A stretch of 64,000 nt of DNA. It comes from Neobacillus novalis NBRC 102450 (GTDB lineage: Bacteria > Bacillota > Bacilli > Bacillales > Cytobacillaceae). The stretch covers positions 186,001 through 250,000 of the forward strand of contig NZ_BCVP01000010.1 in NCBI RefSeq assembly GCF_001591805.1. Reading direction: 5' to 3'. Each line of letters opens with the position of its first letter. The stretch's first letter is position 1. A program made the translations under genes and the position numbers. The notes under the pieces are model-generated. The model was not told the DNA's origin. It did not search any database and saw nothing but the letters and a program-made list of their open reading frames with translations. Below, piece by piece: positions 7,959-15,765 of the stretch.

Positions 7959-8647
7959 AGCAATCTAACCTCCTCAACAATCCGCCCATCCCTTAATTCA
8001 ATGGTACGATCACCAATTTCTGCCACCTTATCATCGTGGGTAATAATCAAAAACGTAATACCCATATCCCGATTCAATTCCTTGATGAATTGCAGTAATT
8101 CTTCCTCTGTTTCACTATCAAGACTCCCTGTTGGTTCATCAGCAAGGATAAGGGGCGGATTGATAATCAAGGCACGGGCGATACTGACCCGCTGCTGCTG
8201 CCCGCCGGACAGTTCCCCAGGATAATGATCCTGATAGTCCAGCAGCCCGACTTTCTTCAGCATCTCCTCGGTTTGCTTTCTTCGATCGCCCTCATTTATC
8301 CCTTTTAATATCAGCGGCAATTCAACATTTTGAAAGGCTGTCATACTAGGAATCAATTGAAAGCTTTGAAAAATAAATCCGAGGTTATGAATCCGGAAAT
8401 CTGCAAATTTCGCTTCATTCATGTCAGAAACCTTTTCCCCACTAATCCAGATTTCACCCTCTTTAGGATGAATAAAACCGCTGACCAAATTTAATAGCGT
8501 CGATTTCCCCGAGCCACTTCTGCCCACAATCGTAACAATTTCCCCTTTTTCCACCGAAAAAGAAATATCTCTAAGTACCGGAATAATCGTTTGTCTTCCT
8601 TTTTTTCCAATCACAAAATCATGGCTTAACTTTTTTATTGTAATCAT
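7949..8647 (-). CDS. ABC transporter ATP-binding protein, LolD/MacB type
   Basis: 232 aa. Walker A GRSGSGKST, Q-loop FIFQSFQLIP, signature LSGGQQQR and Walker B LILADEPTGSLD are all present, with the H-loop in FLIITHDD. The LIPSMTAFQNVELPL stretch and the size match the LolD/MacB ATPase branch that pairs with FtsX-type permeases. First gene of a two-gene operon with the permease at 6609-7958. Confidence 0.93.
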   Translation of the reverse strand: MITIKKLSHDFVIGKKGRQTIIPVLRDISFSVEKGEIVTIVGRSGSGKSTLLNLVSGFIHPKEGEIWISGEKVSDMNEAKFADFRIHNLGFIFQSFQLIPSMTAFQNVELPLILKGINEGDRRKQTEEMLKKVGLLDYQDHYPGELSGGQQQRVSIARALIINPPLILADEPTGSLDSETEEELLQFIKELNRDMGITFLIITHDDKVAEIGDRTIELRDGRIVEEVRLLCN

Positions 8648-8723
8648 TATTTCTTCCTCCCTATCATTTCACCCTAATAGACGAAGGACATTTAACAAAC
8701 CCCTACATAAAATTTAAAAAAAT

Positions 8724-8752
8724 TTATAAATTTACGTAAAAAGGGTATAGTA
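8724..8752 (+). promoter_or_regulatory. Possible forespore (sigma-F/G-like) promoter of the PBP gene
   Basis: TTATA (8724-8728), a 14-base spacer and GGGTATAGTA (8743-8752) resemble the sigma-F pattern (GYATA, GGNNANANTR). The family member PbpG of B. subtilis is sigma-F controlled, which makes this plausible. Sequence match only. Confidence 0.35.
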
Positions 8753-8843
8753 GTAGCAAAAAAATGCTTTTACTAGTCTTTTCACCCGGAAAAACTTATA
8801 ATAAATGAATTGAAAAATCCTTTTTAAAAAGTAAGGAGAATGT

Positions 8844-10949
8844 ATGGATAAACTGCATTCATTATGGGAAATGATTGTCCGTTTCTGGAAACGGAAACAC
8901 CTCACACAAATTTTACTGTTACTCCTCCTGGTTGTCGTGCTGTCGGTAATTCTATATTTTGCCTGGCTCGCCACAAGAGCAAATGTGCAATCGCTTCAGG
9001 AAGGCTTGAATGAGCCGACGGTCATCTATGATATAAATGGCAAAGTGGCCAGCAATGTTGCTACCAATCGAACGAAAGGCGTGAAAATTGCCGAACTGCC
9101 GAAGTTTGTGCCAAATGCTGTCGTGGCGATTGAAGATGAGCGCTTTTATGAACATGGCGGCTTTGATGTCAAGGGAATCGCCCGTGCTTTTTTCGGCAAC
9201 TTGCTTCACGGAAGAATTACTGGTGGCGGCAGTACGTTGACACAACAGTTAACGAAAAATGCGCTTTTATCACCGGAACGCACCTATAAACGAAAGGCCG
9301 AGGAATTATTTTTAGCAGTAAAAATCGAAAAGGTTTATAAAAAAGATGAGATTCTGCAAATGTATCTCAATCAAGTTTATTTCGGGAGCGGTGCCTGGGG
9401 AATCGGCAATGCCTCGAAAAAATACTTTAATAAAGACATTAAAGATGTCAGCATCAGCGAAGCCGCAATGCTTGCAGGACTCCTCCATGCGCCAAATTAC
9501 CTGGACCCATATAAAAATTATGATCTGGCGATAAAACGACGAAATGTAGTCTTAGAAAAAATGAACGAACTGGGAATGATTACCGCTGATGAAGCCGCTG
9601 CGGCAAAACAAGAAAAAATCCGCCTTCACGATGGCGGCGGCAGTTTTGTAGAGCGAAAATATCCTTATTATGTTGACGCCGTGTTAAATGAGGCGATCAA
9701 CCGCTATGGATTAACGCAGGAAGAGATTTTAACACGAGGATACCGGATTTATACGGAAATGGATCAAAACCTGCAAGCAGGACTTGAAAAAGTGTATCAA
9801 AATAACGCGTTGTTTCCAAGCGGAAAAGGAAATACCTTAGTTCAAAGCGGCTCTGTGTTAATGGATCCCGCTTCCGCCGGTGTCCGCGCCCTTGTCGGCG
9901 GGCGTGGTGAGCATGTATTCCGCGGATTTAACCGGGCGACCCAATTACAGGCCCAGCCTGGTTCAACGATAAAACCGCTGGTTGTCTATACACCTGCACT
10001 TGAGAATGGTTACACCTATTCATCTGAATTAGTGGATGAGCCAACTACATTCGGAAAAAATTACAAACCGGAAAATTTCTCAAAAACCTATCAAGGAAAA
10101 GTGCCAATGTATAAAGCACTCGAAGATTCGTTAAATATTCCCACTGTCTGGCTCCTTAATGAGTTCGGCTTAAACAAGGGGCTTGATGCCTTAAATCGAT
10201 TTGGCATTCCTGTGGTAAAGGAAGACAAGAATTTAGCGATTGCGCTAGGCGGCATGAGTAAGGGAGTTTCGCCGCTGCAAATGGCGAATGCCTTTTCCGC
10301 CTTTCCTAATGGCGGGACGCGGAAGGAAAGCCATCTAATAACAAAAATTGTCGGCCCGACAGGGAATATCATTGTCGAACGAAAAGCAAAGACGACTAAG
10401 GTGACTTCGGGTAAAGTGGCTGGCGAAATGACCTCAATGCTTCTTAATGTCGTGGAAACCGGCACAGGTAAACGCGCCCAAATACCAAATGTGCAAATTG
10501 CCGGCAAAACAGGGTCGACACAGCTACCGTTTAACAATGTAAATGGAACAAAGGATCAATGGATGGTCGGATATACCCCTAACCTTGTCGGCGCGATTTG
10601 GATTGGTTATGACAAAACGGACCGCGAGCATTACCTGCCGAGTTCAAGCTCGTCCAATGTGGTGCCGATTTTCAAAGAAATTATGAGTGAGTCATTGCGC
10701 CATCTGCCAAAAGAAAACTTTGAGGTTGGTTCGATTAATGCCCAGCTGGCAGGCGAAGCACCTCCTAAGCAAAGCATCAATGAACAGGCGAAGAAAATAG
10801 GCGAAGAATTAAATAAAAACGCCCAAGAGATTGGTTCAACCATAAAAGAAAAAGCTCCAGGCTGGAAAAAGGGCTTGGACAAGGCGTTATATAAGATTGG
10901 AGAAGGTATTGATTCATTAATCGAAAAAGCGAAAAGCATTGGAAAATAG
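8844..10949 (+). CDS. pbpG: Class A penicillin-binding protein (PbpG/PBP1A-like)
   Basis: 701 aa bifunctional peptidoglycan synthase. One membrane anchor (about residues 21-42) is followed by a GT51 transglycosylase domain with the catalytic glutamate motif AIEDERFYEHGG (Glu97) and GGSTLTQQLTKN, then a transpeptidase domain with STIK (Ser374, Lys377), SLN (429-431) and KTGS (from Lys555). The C-terminus is a Lys/Glu-rich tail. RBS AAGGAG precedes the ATG. The best functional match in memory is B. subtilis PbpG (PBP2d), which makes spore germ-cell-wall primordium; the exact orthology is inference. A clear terminator follows. Confidence 0.9.
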   Translation: MDKLHSLWEMIVRFWKRKHLTQILLLLLLVVVLSVILYFAWLATRANVQSLQEGLNEPTVIYDINGKVASNVATNRTKGVKIAELPKFVPNAVVAIEDERFYEHGGFDVKGIARAFFGNLLHGRITGGGSTLTQQLTKNALLSPERTYKRKAEELFLAVKIEKVYKKDEILQMYLNQVYFGSGAWGIGNASKKYFNKDIKDVSISEAAMLAGLLHAPNYLDPYKNYDLAIKRRNVVLEKMNELGMITADEAAAAKQEKIRLHDGGGSFVERKYPYYVDAVLNEAINRYGLTQEEILTRGYRIYTEMDQNLQAGLEKVYQNNALFPSGKGNTLVQSGSVLMDPASAGVRALVGGRGEHVFRGFNRATQLQAQPGSTIKPLVVYTPALENGYTYSSELVDEPTTFGKNYKPENFSKTYQGKVPMYKALEDSLNIPTVWLLNEFGLNKGLDALNRFGIPVVKEDKNLAIALGGMSKGVSPLQMANAFSAFPNGGTRKESHLITKIVGPTGNIIVERKAKTTKVTSGKVAGEMTSMLLNVVETGTGKRAQIPNVQIAGKTGSTQLPFNNVNGTKDQWMVGYTPNLVGAIWIGYDKTDREHYLPSSSSSNVVPIFKEIMSESLRHLPKENFEVGSINAQLAGEAPPKQSINEQAKKIGEELNKNAQEIGSTIKEKAPGWKKGLDKALYKIGEGIDSLIEKAKSIGK

Positions 10950-10977
10950 CACGCCGTTCAACGGCGTGCTATTTGTC
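10947..10977 (+). terminator. Terminator after the class A PBP
   Basis: TAGCACGCCGT/ACGGCGTGCTA stem with a TCA loop (10947-10971), then TTTGTCTT. The stem starts at the stop codon. Confidence 0.85.
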
Positions 10978-11069
10978 TTACAAAAGATAGGCAGCTTAGG
11001 ACAGTGGGATAAAAAATGCCTATTGTGGTGACCACTTTTGGCACAAAAAAGACAAAACGGGCACCAATG

Positions 11070-11680
11070 AGGACTATTGAGAGCGGGTCATAGGGCCGAA
11101 ACGGGAAAAAAAACAGACGTACGGGCACTGAGAGCAGTTCATAGTACCCGAAACGGGAAAATATCCAGCCGCTCGGGCACTGAGAGCAATTCATAGTGCC
11201 CGAAACCTGAAAAAAACCAGTCACACGGGCACTGAGAGTGGTTCATAGTGCCCGAAACCTGAAAAAAACCACCCGCTCGGGCACTGAGAGCGAATTCATA
11301 GTGCCCGAAATCTGAAAAAAACCAGTCACACGAGCACTGAGAGCAATTCATAGTGCCCAAAATCTGAAAAAAACCAGTCACACGGGCACTGAGAGCAATT
11401 CATAGTGCCCGAAACCTGAAAAAAACCACCCGCTCGGGCACTAAGAGCGGGTCATAGTGCCCGAAACCTGAAAAAAACCAGTCACTCGGGCACTGAGAGC
11501 AATTCATAGTGCCCTAAACGTGAAAAAAACCTGCCGCTCGGGCACTGAGAGCAGTTCATAGTGCCCGAAACGTGAAAATAACCACCCGCTCGGGCACTAA
11601 GAGCGGGTCATAGTGCCCGAAACGTGAAAATAACCTGCCGCTCGGGCACTGAGAGCAGTTCATAGTGCCCGAAACGTGGG
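11070..11680. repeat. Array of 52-bp palindromic tandem repeats (11 clear copies)
   Basis: Eleven clear copies begin at about 11122, 11174, 11226, 11278, 11331, 11383, 11435, 11487, 11539, 11591 and 11643; the period is 52 bp except one of 53. A degenerate copy precedes them. Each unit contains GGGCAC, about 15 bases, and GTGCCC, so each can form a short hairpin, followed by GAAAC and an A-run. The array fills the gap between two convergent units (PBP and the cobalamin operon). Because 52 is not a multiple of three, the reading frames through it are not consistent. A related three-copy array lies at 42990-43130. Confidence 0.92.
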
Positions 11681-11731
11681 AAAAAGAATCATTTTCAACT
11701 TCTAAAACACACCCAACACGTTTTCACATTT

Positions 11732-12427
11732 TTACTCAAGCAGCCCATATTTCCGCTTAAATCTTGTTAATATTTTTAACCAAACATCTCCAAACACCAG
11801 TAACAAAATTACGTTTGAGACGGAATGAAATGTGTCAAACATAGCGCTGCCAGCAAAATAGAGAAGAAATGCTTTTAAACTTACTCCGCTGCCGGACTGG
11901 ATCACAGCTAAAAATCCCCAAATGTTCATAATCCAGCCGAACAAAAATCCCCAAACAGCACCGAAGAGAATCCGGCCCCATTTCAAATTCATAAACCATG
12001 TCCTCCGCAATAACCCTGCCGTAAGCCCAACCAATCCCCAAGCCGTCATTTGCCATGGTGTCCACGGACCTTGCCCCATTATCATATTGGAAGCAAGTGC
12101 TGCTACAGCACCAATCACAAACCCGCTTTCAGCGCCAAAAACATATCCCGACATCATAATGACAAAAGTAGTCGGCTGCACACTAGGGATACTGGCAAAC
12201 GGAATCCGCCCCACTGCCGCAATCGCAGCTAAAACAGCCAAAAGAACCAATTCCCTCGGCTCCACTTTCCTGCTTTCAAAACGAACCAAAAACAACAAAA
12301 TTGAAAGGATGACAAATCCGAAGCTTAACCACATATAAGCATTTTCAAACCAAATAGTCAGCAGCAAGAAGCCCAAAGCAAGCAAGAGGAGCACTATTGT
12401 TTTTACAGCTTTTCTATTGAAGCGCAC
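11732..12427 (-). CDS. ECF transporter S component, probably cobalamin-specific (CbrT-like)
   Basis: 231 aa, about six to seven hydrophobic segments. Size, the PTTFVIMMSGYVFGAESGFVIGAVAALASN segment and small-residue-rich helices fit ECF-type substrate-binding (S) proteins. The GTG start is preceded by GAGGAGG at ten bases and overlaps the end of the ATPase gene by 25 bases. As the last gene of an operon with EcfA, EcfT, DUF4430 proteins and a B12 riboswitch, its substrate is most simply cobalamin or a corrinoid. The specificity is inferred from context, not from a recognised binding motif. Confidence 0.82.
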   Translation of the reverse strand: MRFNRKAVKTIVLLLLALGFLLLTIWFENAYMWLSFGFVILSILLFLVRFESRKVEPRELVLLAVLAAIAAVGRIPFASIPSVQPTTFVIMMSGYVFGAESGFVIGAVAALASNMIMGQGPWTPWQMTAWGLVGLTAGLLRRTWFMNLKWGRILFGAVWGFLFGWIMNIWGFLAVIQSGSGVSLKAFLLYFAGSAMFDTFHSVSNVILLLVFGDVWLKILTRFKRKYGLLE

Positions 12428-14049
12428 TGCCGGCTAACCTCCTCAAGCGTCATCGGAACCCTAAGCACCAAATCGCGGAAGATTCTTTGAATCATCGTCG
12501 TATAAAAGAAATTTCCTTTAAAGAATCTCCTCGGTATGTCCTCTGAGGTTATGTTCCCTTGAAACATCATCCCGCATTTTGTTGCATACCGGGCCGCAAA
12601 CTCTATGTCATGTGTGGACATGAAAATGGTCATGCCTGCTGCATTAAGTTCAAGGAGAATTTCTGCTAATCTTCTTTTAGAAATTGGGTCCAATCCTTTT
12701 GTCGGCTCATCCAGCAGAAGTATTTCAGGCTTTCGTAACAGCAAACAAGCAAGCGCCGCCTTTTGGAGCTCCCCGCCGCTTAAGTCATATGGATGACTTG
12801 TTTTCACATGAGCAATCCCTAATTGGTTTAACAGGTTGTCTGCTTCAGTGGCATCAGCCAATTCCCACTGGTCGATGGTCTCCAGGATTTCTTTTTCAAC
12901 CGTATCTTGAAGAAAAAAGAGTTTTGGATTCTGGGGCAAATAGCCGATTCTCCTTGTTAATTCATGATCCTTATAGCTTTTCAAAGCCTTTTTATCATAA
13001 AAAACTTTTCCAACTTCCGGCCTCAATAGTCCGGCCATCACCTTTAATAACGTCGATTTTCCAGAACCGTTCCCGCCCAATAGCGCGTAAAACTCCCCTT
13101 TTTTCAGGCTCAAATCAAGCTCATTCAAAATAAAGTCGGATTTTTTCTCATAGCGAAAAGAAATCGATTTCGCCCTAATCCGAACATCATCAAGGAGAGG
13201 TGTCGAAACTTGCTCTTTCTCACCATAAGGATCCGCCATTGCCCTTTGCACCCAGCTCCGGCCTTCTTTCACGGTTAAAGGTACACTTCCCTCGCCGTTC
13301 ATACTCAAAAATAACGCAGGAATACTAGGGACATAGTCTTTGTTTGCAGAATTCCAAATCTTTGGAATGACCTCCTTTGGCTCTCCTTCTATTTGAACCT
13401 GGCCTTTTTCCATCATGATAATTTGATCCGCTAAAGTAAACACTTCCTCAAGACGGTGCTCAGCAAGAATAATCGTCATCCCAAATTCATCGTTCAGCCG
13501 CTTAAGCATATCTAAAAATTCTCTTGTACTAACAGGATCAAGCTGGGCTGTTGGCTCATCTAATAATAAAATATTCGGCTGCATTAACAATACCGATGCC
13601 AGATTAATTTGCTGCTTTTTCCCGCCGGAAAGCTGATGTGATTTCCTCGCTAGCAGCGATTCAGCACCAAAGAAATGGACCATTTCCGCGACCCGGCTCC
13701 TCATTTCATTTGGCGGCAATCCGATATTTTCAAGCCCAAAGACCATTTCATGGAGAACATCATCCGCAACCAGCTGATTTTCCGGATCCTGAAAAACAAA
13801 GCCAATATCGTTGGCAAGGCCTTCTGTTTCCTGAACAGGCTGTCCATCAATTACAATCTGGCCCAAAAGCTTTCCGTGTGGTTGAATTTCTTTTTTCAAA
13901 AGTTTTAAAAGTGTACTTTTCCCAGAACCTGAGGCACCAAAAAGGACGACAAATTGGCCTTTGTTAATTTTTAATGAAAGATTGTTTATCGCTGGTTCTG
14001 AACAATCCGGGTATGTAAATGTTACATTTGTTAATTCGATAAACGCCAT
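12403..14049 (-). CDS. ECF transporter fused double ATPase (EcfA1-EcfA2 in one chain)
   Basis: About 548 aa with two complete ABC domains. The first has Walker A GASGSGKST, signature LSGGKKQQ and DEPTAQLD; the second has GGNGSGKST, LSGGELQK and DEPTKGLD. In many Firmicutes EcfA1 and EcfA2 are separate; this fused form resembles YkoD. A GTG/ATG pair precedes, but the ATG at 14049 has AGGTGG at nine bases. The gene overlaps ecfT upstream and the S component downstream, so subunit stoichiometry is set in one transcript. It powers vitamin uptake by toppling of the S component. Confidence 0.92.
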   Translation of the reverse strand: MAFIELTNVTFTYPDCSEPAINNLSLKINKGQFVVLFGASGSGKSTLLKLLKKEIQPHGKLLGQIVIDGQPVQETEGLANDIGFVFQDPENQLVADDVLHEMVFGLENIGLPPNEMRSRVAEMVHFFGAESLLARKSHQLSGGKKQQINLASVLLMQPNILLLDEPTAQLDPVSTREFLDMLKRLNDEFGMTIILAEHRLEEVFTLADQIIMMEKGQVQIEGEPKEVIPKIWNSANKDYVPSIPALFLSMNGEGSVPLTVKEGRSWVQRAMADPYGEKEQVSTPLLDDVRIRAKSISFRYEKKSDFILNELDLSLKKGEFYALLGGNGSGKSTLLKVMAGLLRPEVGKVFYDKKALKSYKDHELTRRIGYLPQNPKLFFLQDTVEKEILETIDQWELADATEADNLLNQLGIAHVKTSHPYDLSGGELQKAALACLLLRKPEILLLDEPTKGLDPISKRRLAEILLELNAAGMTIFMSTHDIEFAARYATKCGMMFQGNITSEDIPRRFFKGNFFYTTMIQRIFRDLVLRVPMTLEEVSRQCASIEKL

Positions 14050-14909
14050 CGGTACCATCCACCTGCTTCAACGAATAGTGGGAAACATAAAAACATCAGA
14101 TAGCATGTTAGCGCCCCCATATCTAGATGTGATAATTTCCATGCTTCCATGACTGGATACACGGTTAAAAAGCCATAGCCAAAAGATCGGCAATAAATAA
14201 TCAAGGAGAGTAGGATGACAAGATAAATGATTGCCAGCACATCTGCATTTCGAAATTTAAAATATTCATAAGATGAACGGGTGCCCATTCCATAGCCCCT
14301 CGCTTTCATGGAGTCCGCTGTTTGAATCGCCTCTTCCAGCGAATAGGTCAACAGGGTTTGAACATAAAGCATCCCCGTCCTTACTCTTCGATTCCATTTA
14401 CCGTGACTCACGGAAATTCCCTTACTCCTTTGTACGACTGAAATTTCTTCCAATCTCCTCCTCATTAATGGAATAAAGCGCAATGTCAGCATAAGCAGGA
14501 CAGCAAACTGAGGCAAGATTTTTGCGAATAAAAATAAAAGCTTATTCGGTGGCATGACGACGTTGTAGGAAACAAATAGGGCTATCACCCCGATAATGGA
14601 CATTGCATTCATGCCGCCATAAACAACTGCTTCCAATGTTACCCGATGAGTCCCCACCTCGAATAACAAATGCCGGCCTCTTTCATTAAATAATGGATTC
14701 AAGATAATCATCAATATAAAAGTCGTAATGAGAAAAAACTTCCAGCGCCGCAGTCCTGATAAGCGATCATGGAAAAAATTAATTAACACAATAATTACTA
14801 ACGCTGTCCCTAAAAAGATGGGATGGAGCATTAGGATTAACAGTGATACTGACCCGGCATAGAAAAGGAAAGAAACAAGCGGATGGAAGCGTGCAAACCG
14901 GTTTTCCAT
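14031..14909 (-). CDS. ECF transporter energy-coupling membrane protein EcfT
   Basis: 292 aa, CbiQ/EcfT family. Multiple membrane helices flank a cytoplasmic region with the two short coupling-helix signatures, here QRSKGIS and MKARGYG (the Ala-Arg-Gly motifs), which contact the two ATPase domains. It is the third gene of the cobalamin operon, 18 bases after the DUF4430 lipoprotein, and overlaps the fused ATPase start. Confidence 0.9.
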   Translation of the reverse strand: MENRFARFHPLVSFLFYAGSVSLLILMLHPIFLGTALVIIVLINFFHDRLSGLRRWKFFLITTFILMIILNPLFNERGRHLLFEVGTHRVTLEAVVYGGMNAMSIIGVIALFVSYNVVMPPNKLLFLFAKILPQFAVLLMLTLRFIPLMRRRLEEISVVQRSKGISVSHGKWNRRVRTGMLYVQTLLTYSLEEAIQTADSMKARGYGMGTRSSYEYFKFRNADVLAIIYLVILLSLIIYCRSFGYGFLTVYPVMEAWKLSHLDMGALTCYLMFLCFPLFVEAGGWYRWRLSN

Positions 14910-14927
14910 TACTTGTTTCTCCCCTCG

Positions 14928-15701
14928 TTATTCAGTATAGAAGCATTCAATCCGATCACCGTCTTTTACTTTTACAATTCCGATACTTTTTGTTAGACTA
15001 ACACCATTTTGTTTAAATATCCAGCCGCTCTTGACACCATAATCAAACTCATATATATTGTCAATTCCTTCGATATAGGCAGTGGCTCCGCTGCCTCTCG
15101 AATCAACTACGATACCTTGTTTTTTGGCTGTTTGTGAAATAATATCAAAAATCGTTGCCCCGTCTTTAAAATTTACCTTTGTTGCACCAAGAATTGTGCG
15201 CTTATCCTTTGGTCCGGACTCTGGTCCGGCAATCGAAATGGTCACTGCCAATTCAGGTTTTGGCGTTTCCTTTGGCGGATCTGTTGGTGGCGGGGTGCTT
15301 GGTGCTGCTGGCTTACTTGGCTGAGCGGCTGGTGCCGGACTGCTTTTGCTTGGGGACGCCGCCGTATTAGCCTTACTTGTTTCAGGTTTCGCCTGGCTCG
15401 CTGGAGCATTTTGTTTAGGTGTTTCCGGTTTTGCAGCCGGCTGTTCTGTTTCCTTTTCTTCCGATGGAATACTAGCTGATTCAGCTACCTTCTCTGGTGC
15501 TGTCTGTTTCTCTTCGGCTGCATCTACCTTAGCACTTTCTTCCACTTGTTGCTTTTGTTCCGCCTGTTTCGCAGTTTCTGCCGTTTTTACTGCTTCTTTC
15601 TTAGTTTCCTTCGCGGTATCCATGGTCGAACCACAGCCAGCCAAACTGAAGGCAGCAAACAAAACGAATAATAATGCAGTTGCTTTTAAGATTCTCTTCA
15701 T
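14928..15701 (-). CDS. DUF4430-domain lipoprotein, candidate membrane-side cobalamin carrier
   Basis: 257 aa from the ATG at 15701, chosen because it directly begins a lipoprotein signal ending in lipobox LAGC (Cys23) and has AGGAGGG 11 bases upstream; an ATG eight codons earlier has its purine run too close. Residues about 24-150 are a low-complexity Lys/Glu/Ala then Pro/Ser/Ala linker that could span the wall. Residues about 153-257 are a DUF4430 domain with the characteristic SGWIFKQNGV and KVKDGDRIECFYTE. DUF4430 is related to the beta domain of transcobalamin and intrinsic factor. Between the wall-anchored protein and EcfT, it probably hands cobalamin to the transporter (inference). Confidence 0.85.
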   Translation of the reverse strand: MKRILKATALLFVLFAAFSLAGCGSTMDTAKETKKEAVKTAETAKQAEQKQQVEESAKVDAAEEKQTAPEKVAESASIPSEEKETEQPAAKPETPKQNAPASQAKPETSKANTAASPSKSSPAPAAQPSKPAAPSTPPPTDPPKETPKPELAVTISIAGPESGPKDKRTILGATKVNFKDGATIFDIISQTAKKQGIVVDSRGSGATAYIEGIDNIYEFDYGVKSGWIFKQNGVSLTKSIGIVKVKDGDRIECFYTE

Positions 15702-15765
15702 GGTGTGTGTGTCCCTCCTATCCATGCCCCCTCCGAGTCGACAATCAGAGGGGGCACAAAGGTTT

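Noticed and set aside
10958..11381. Two open frames on the minus strand through the 52-bp array (FFQVSGTMNCSQ-like repeats)
   Set aside because: They are translations of the non-coding repeat; 52 is not a multiple of three, so the frame changes every unit, and no ribosome binding site exists.
11070..11680. CRISPR array
   Set aside because: Repeats are palindromic and regular, but the segments between the arms are repeated as well and no cas genes are nearby.
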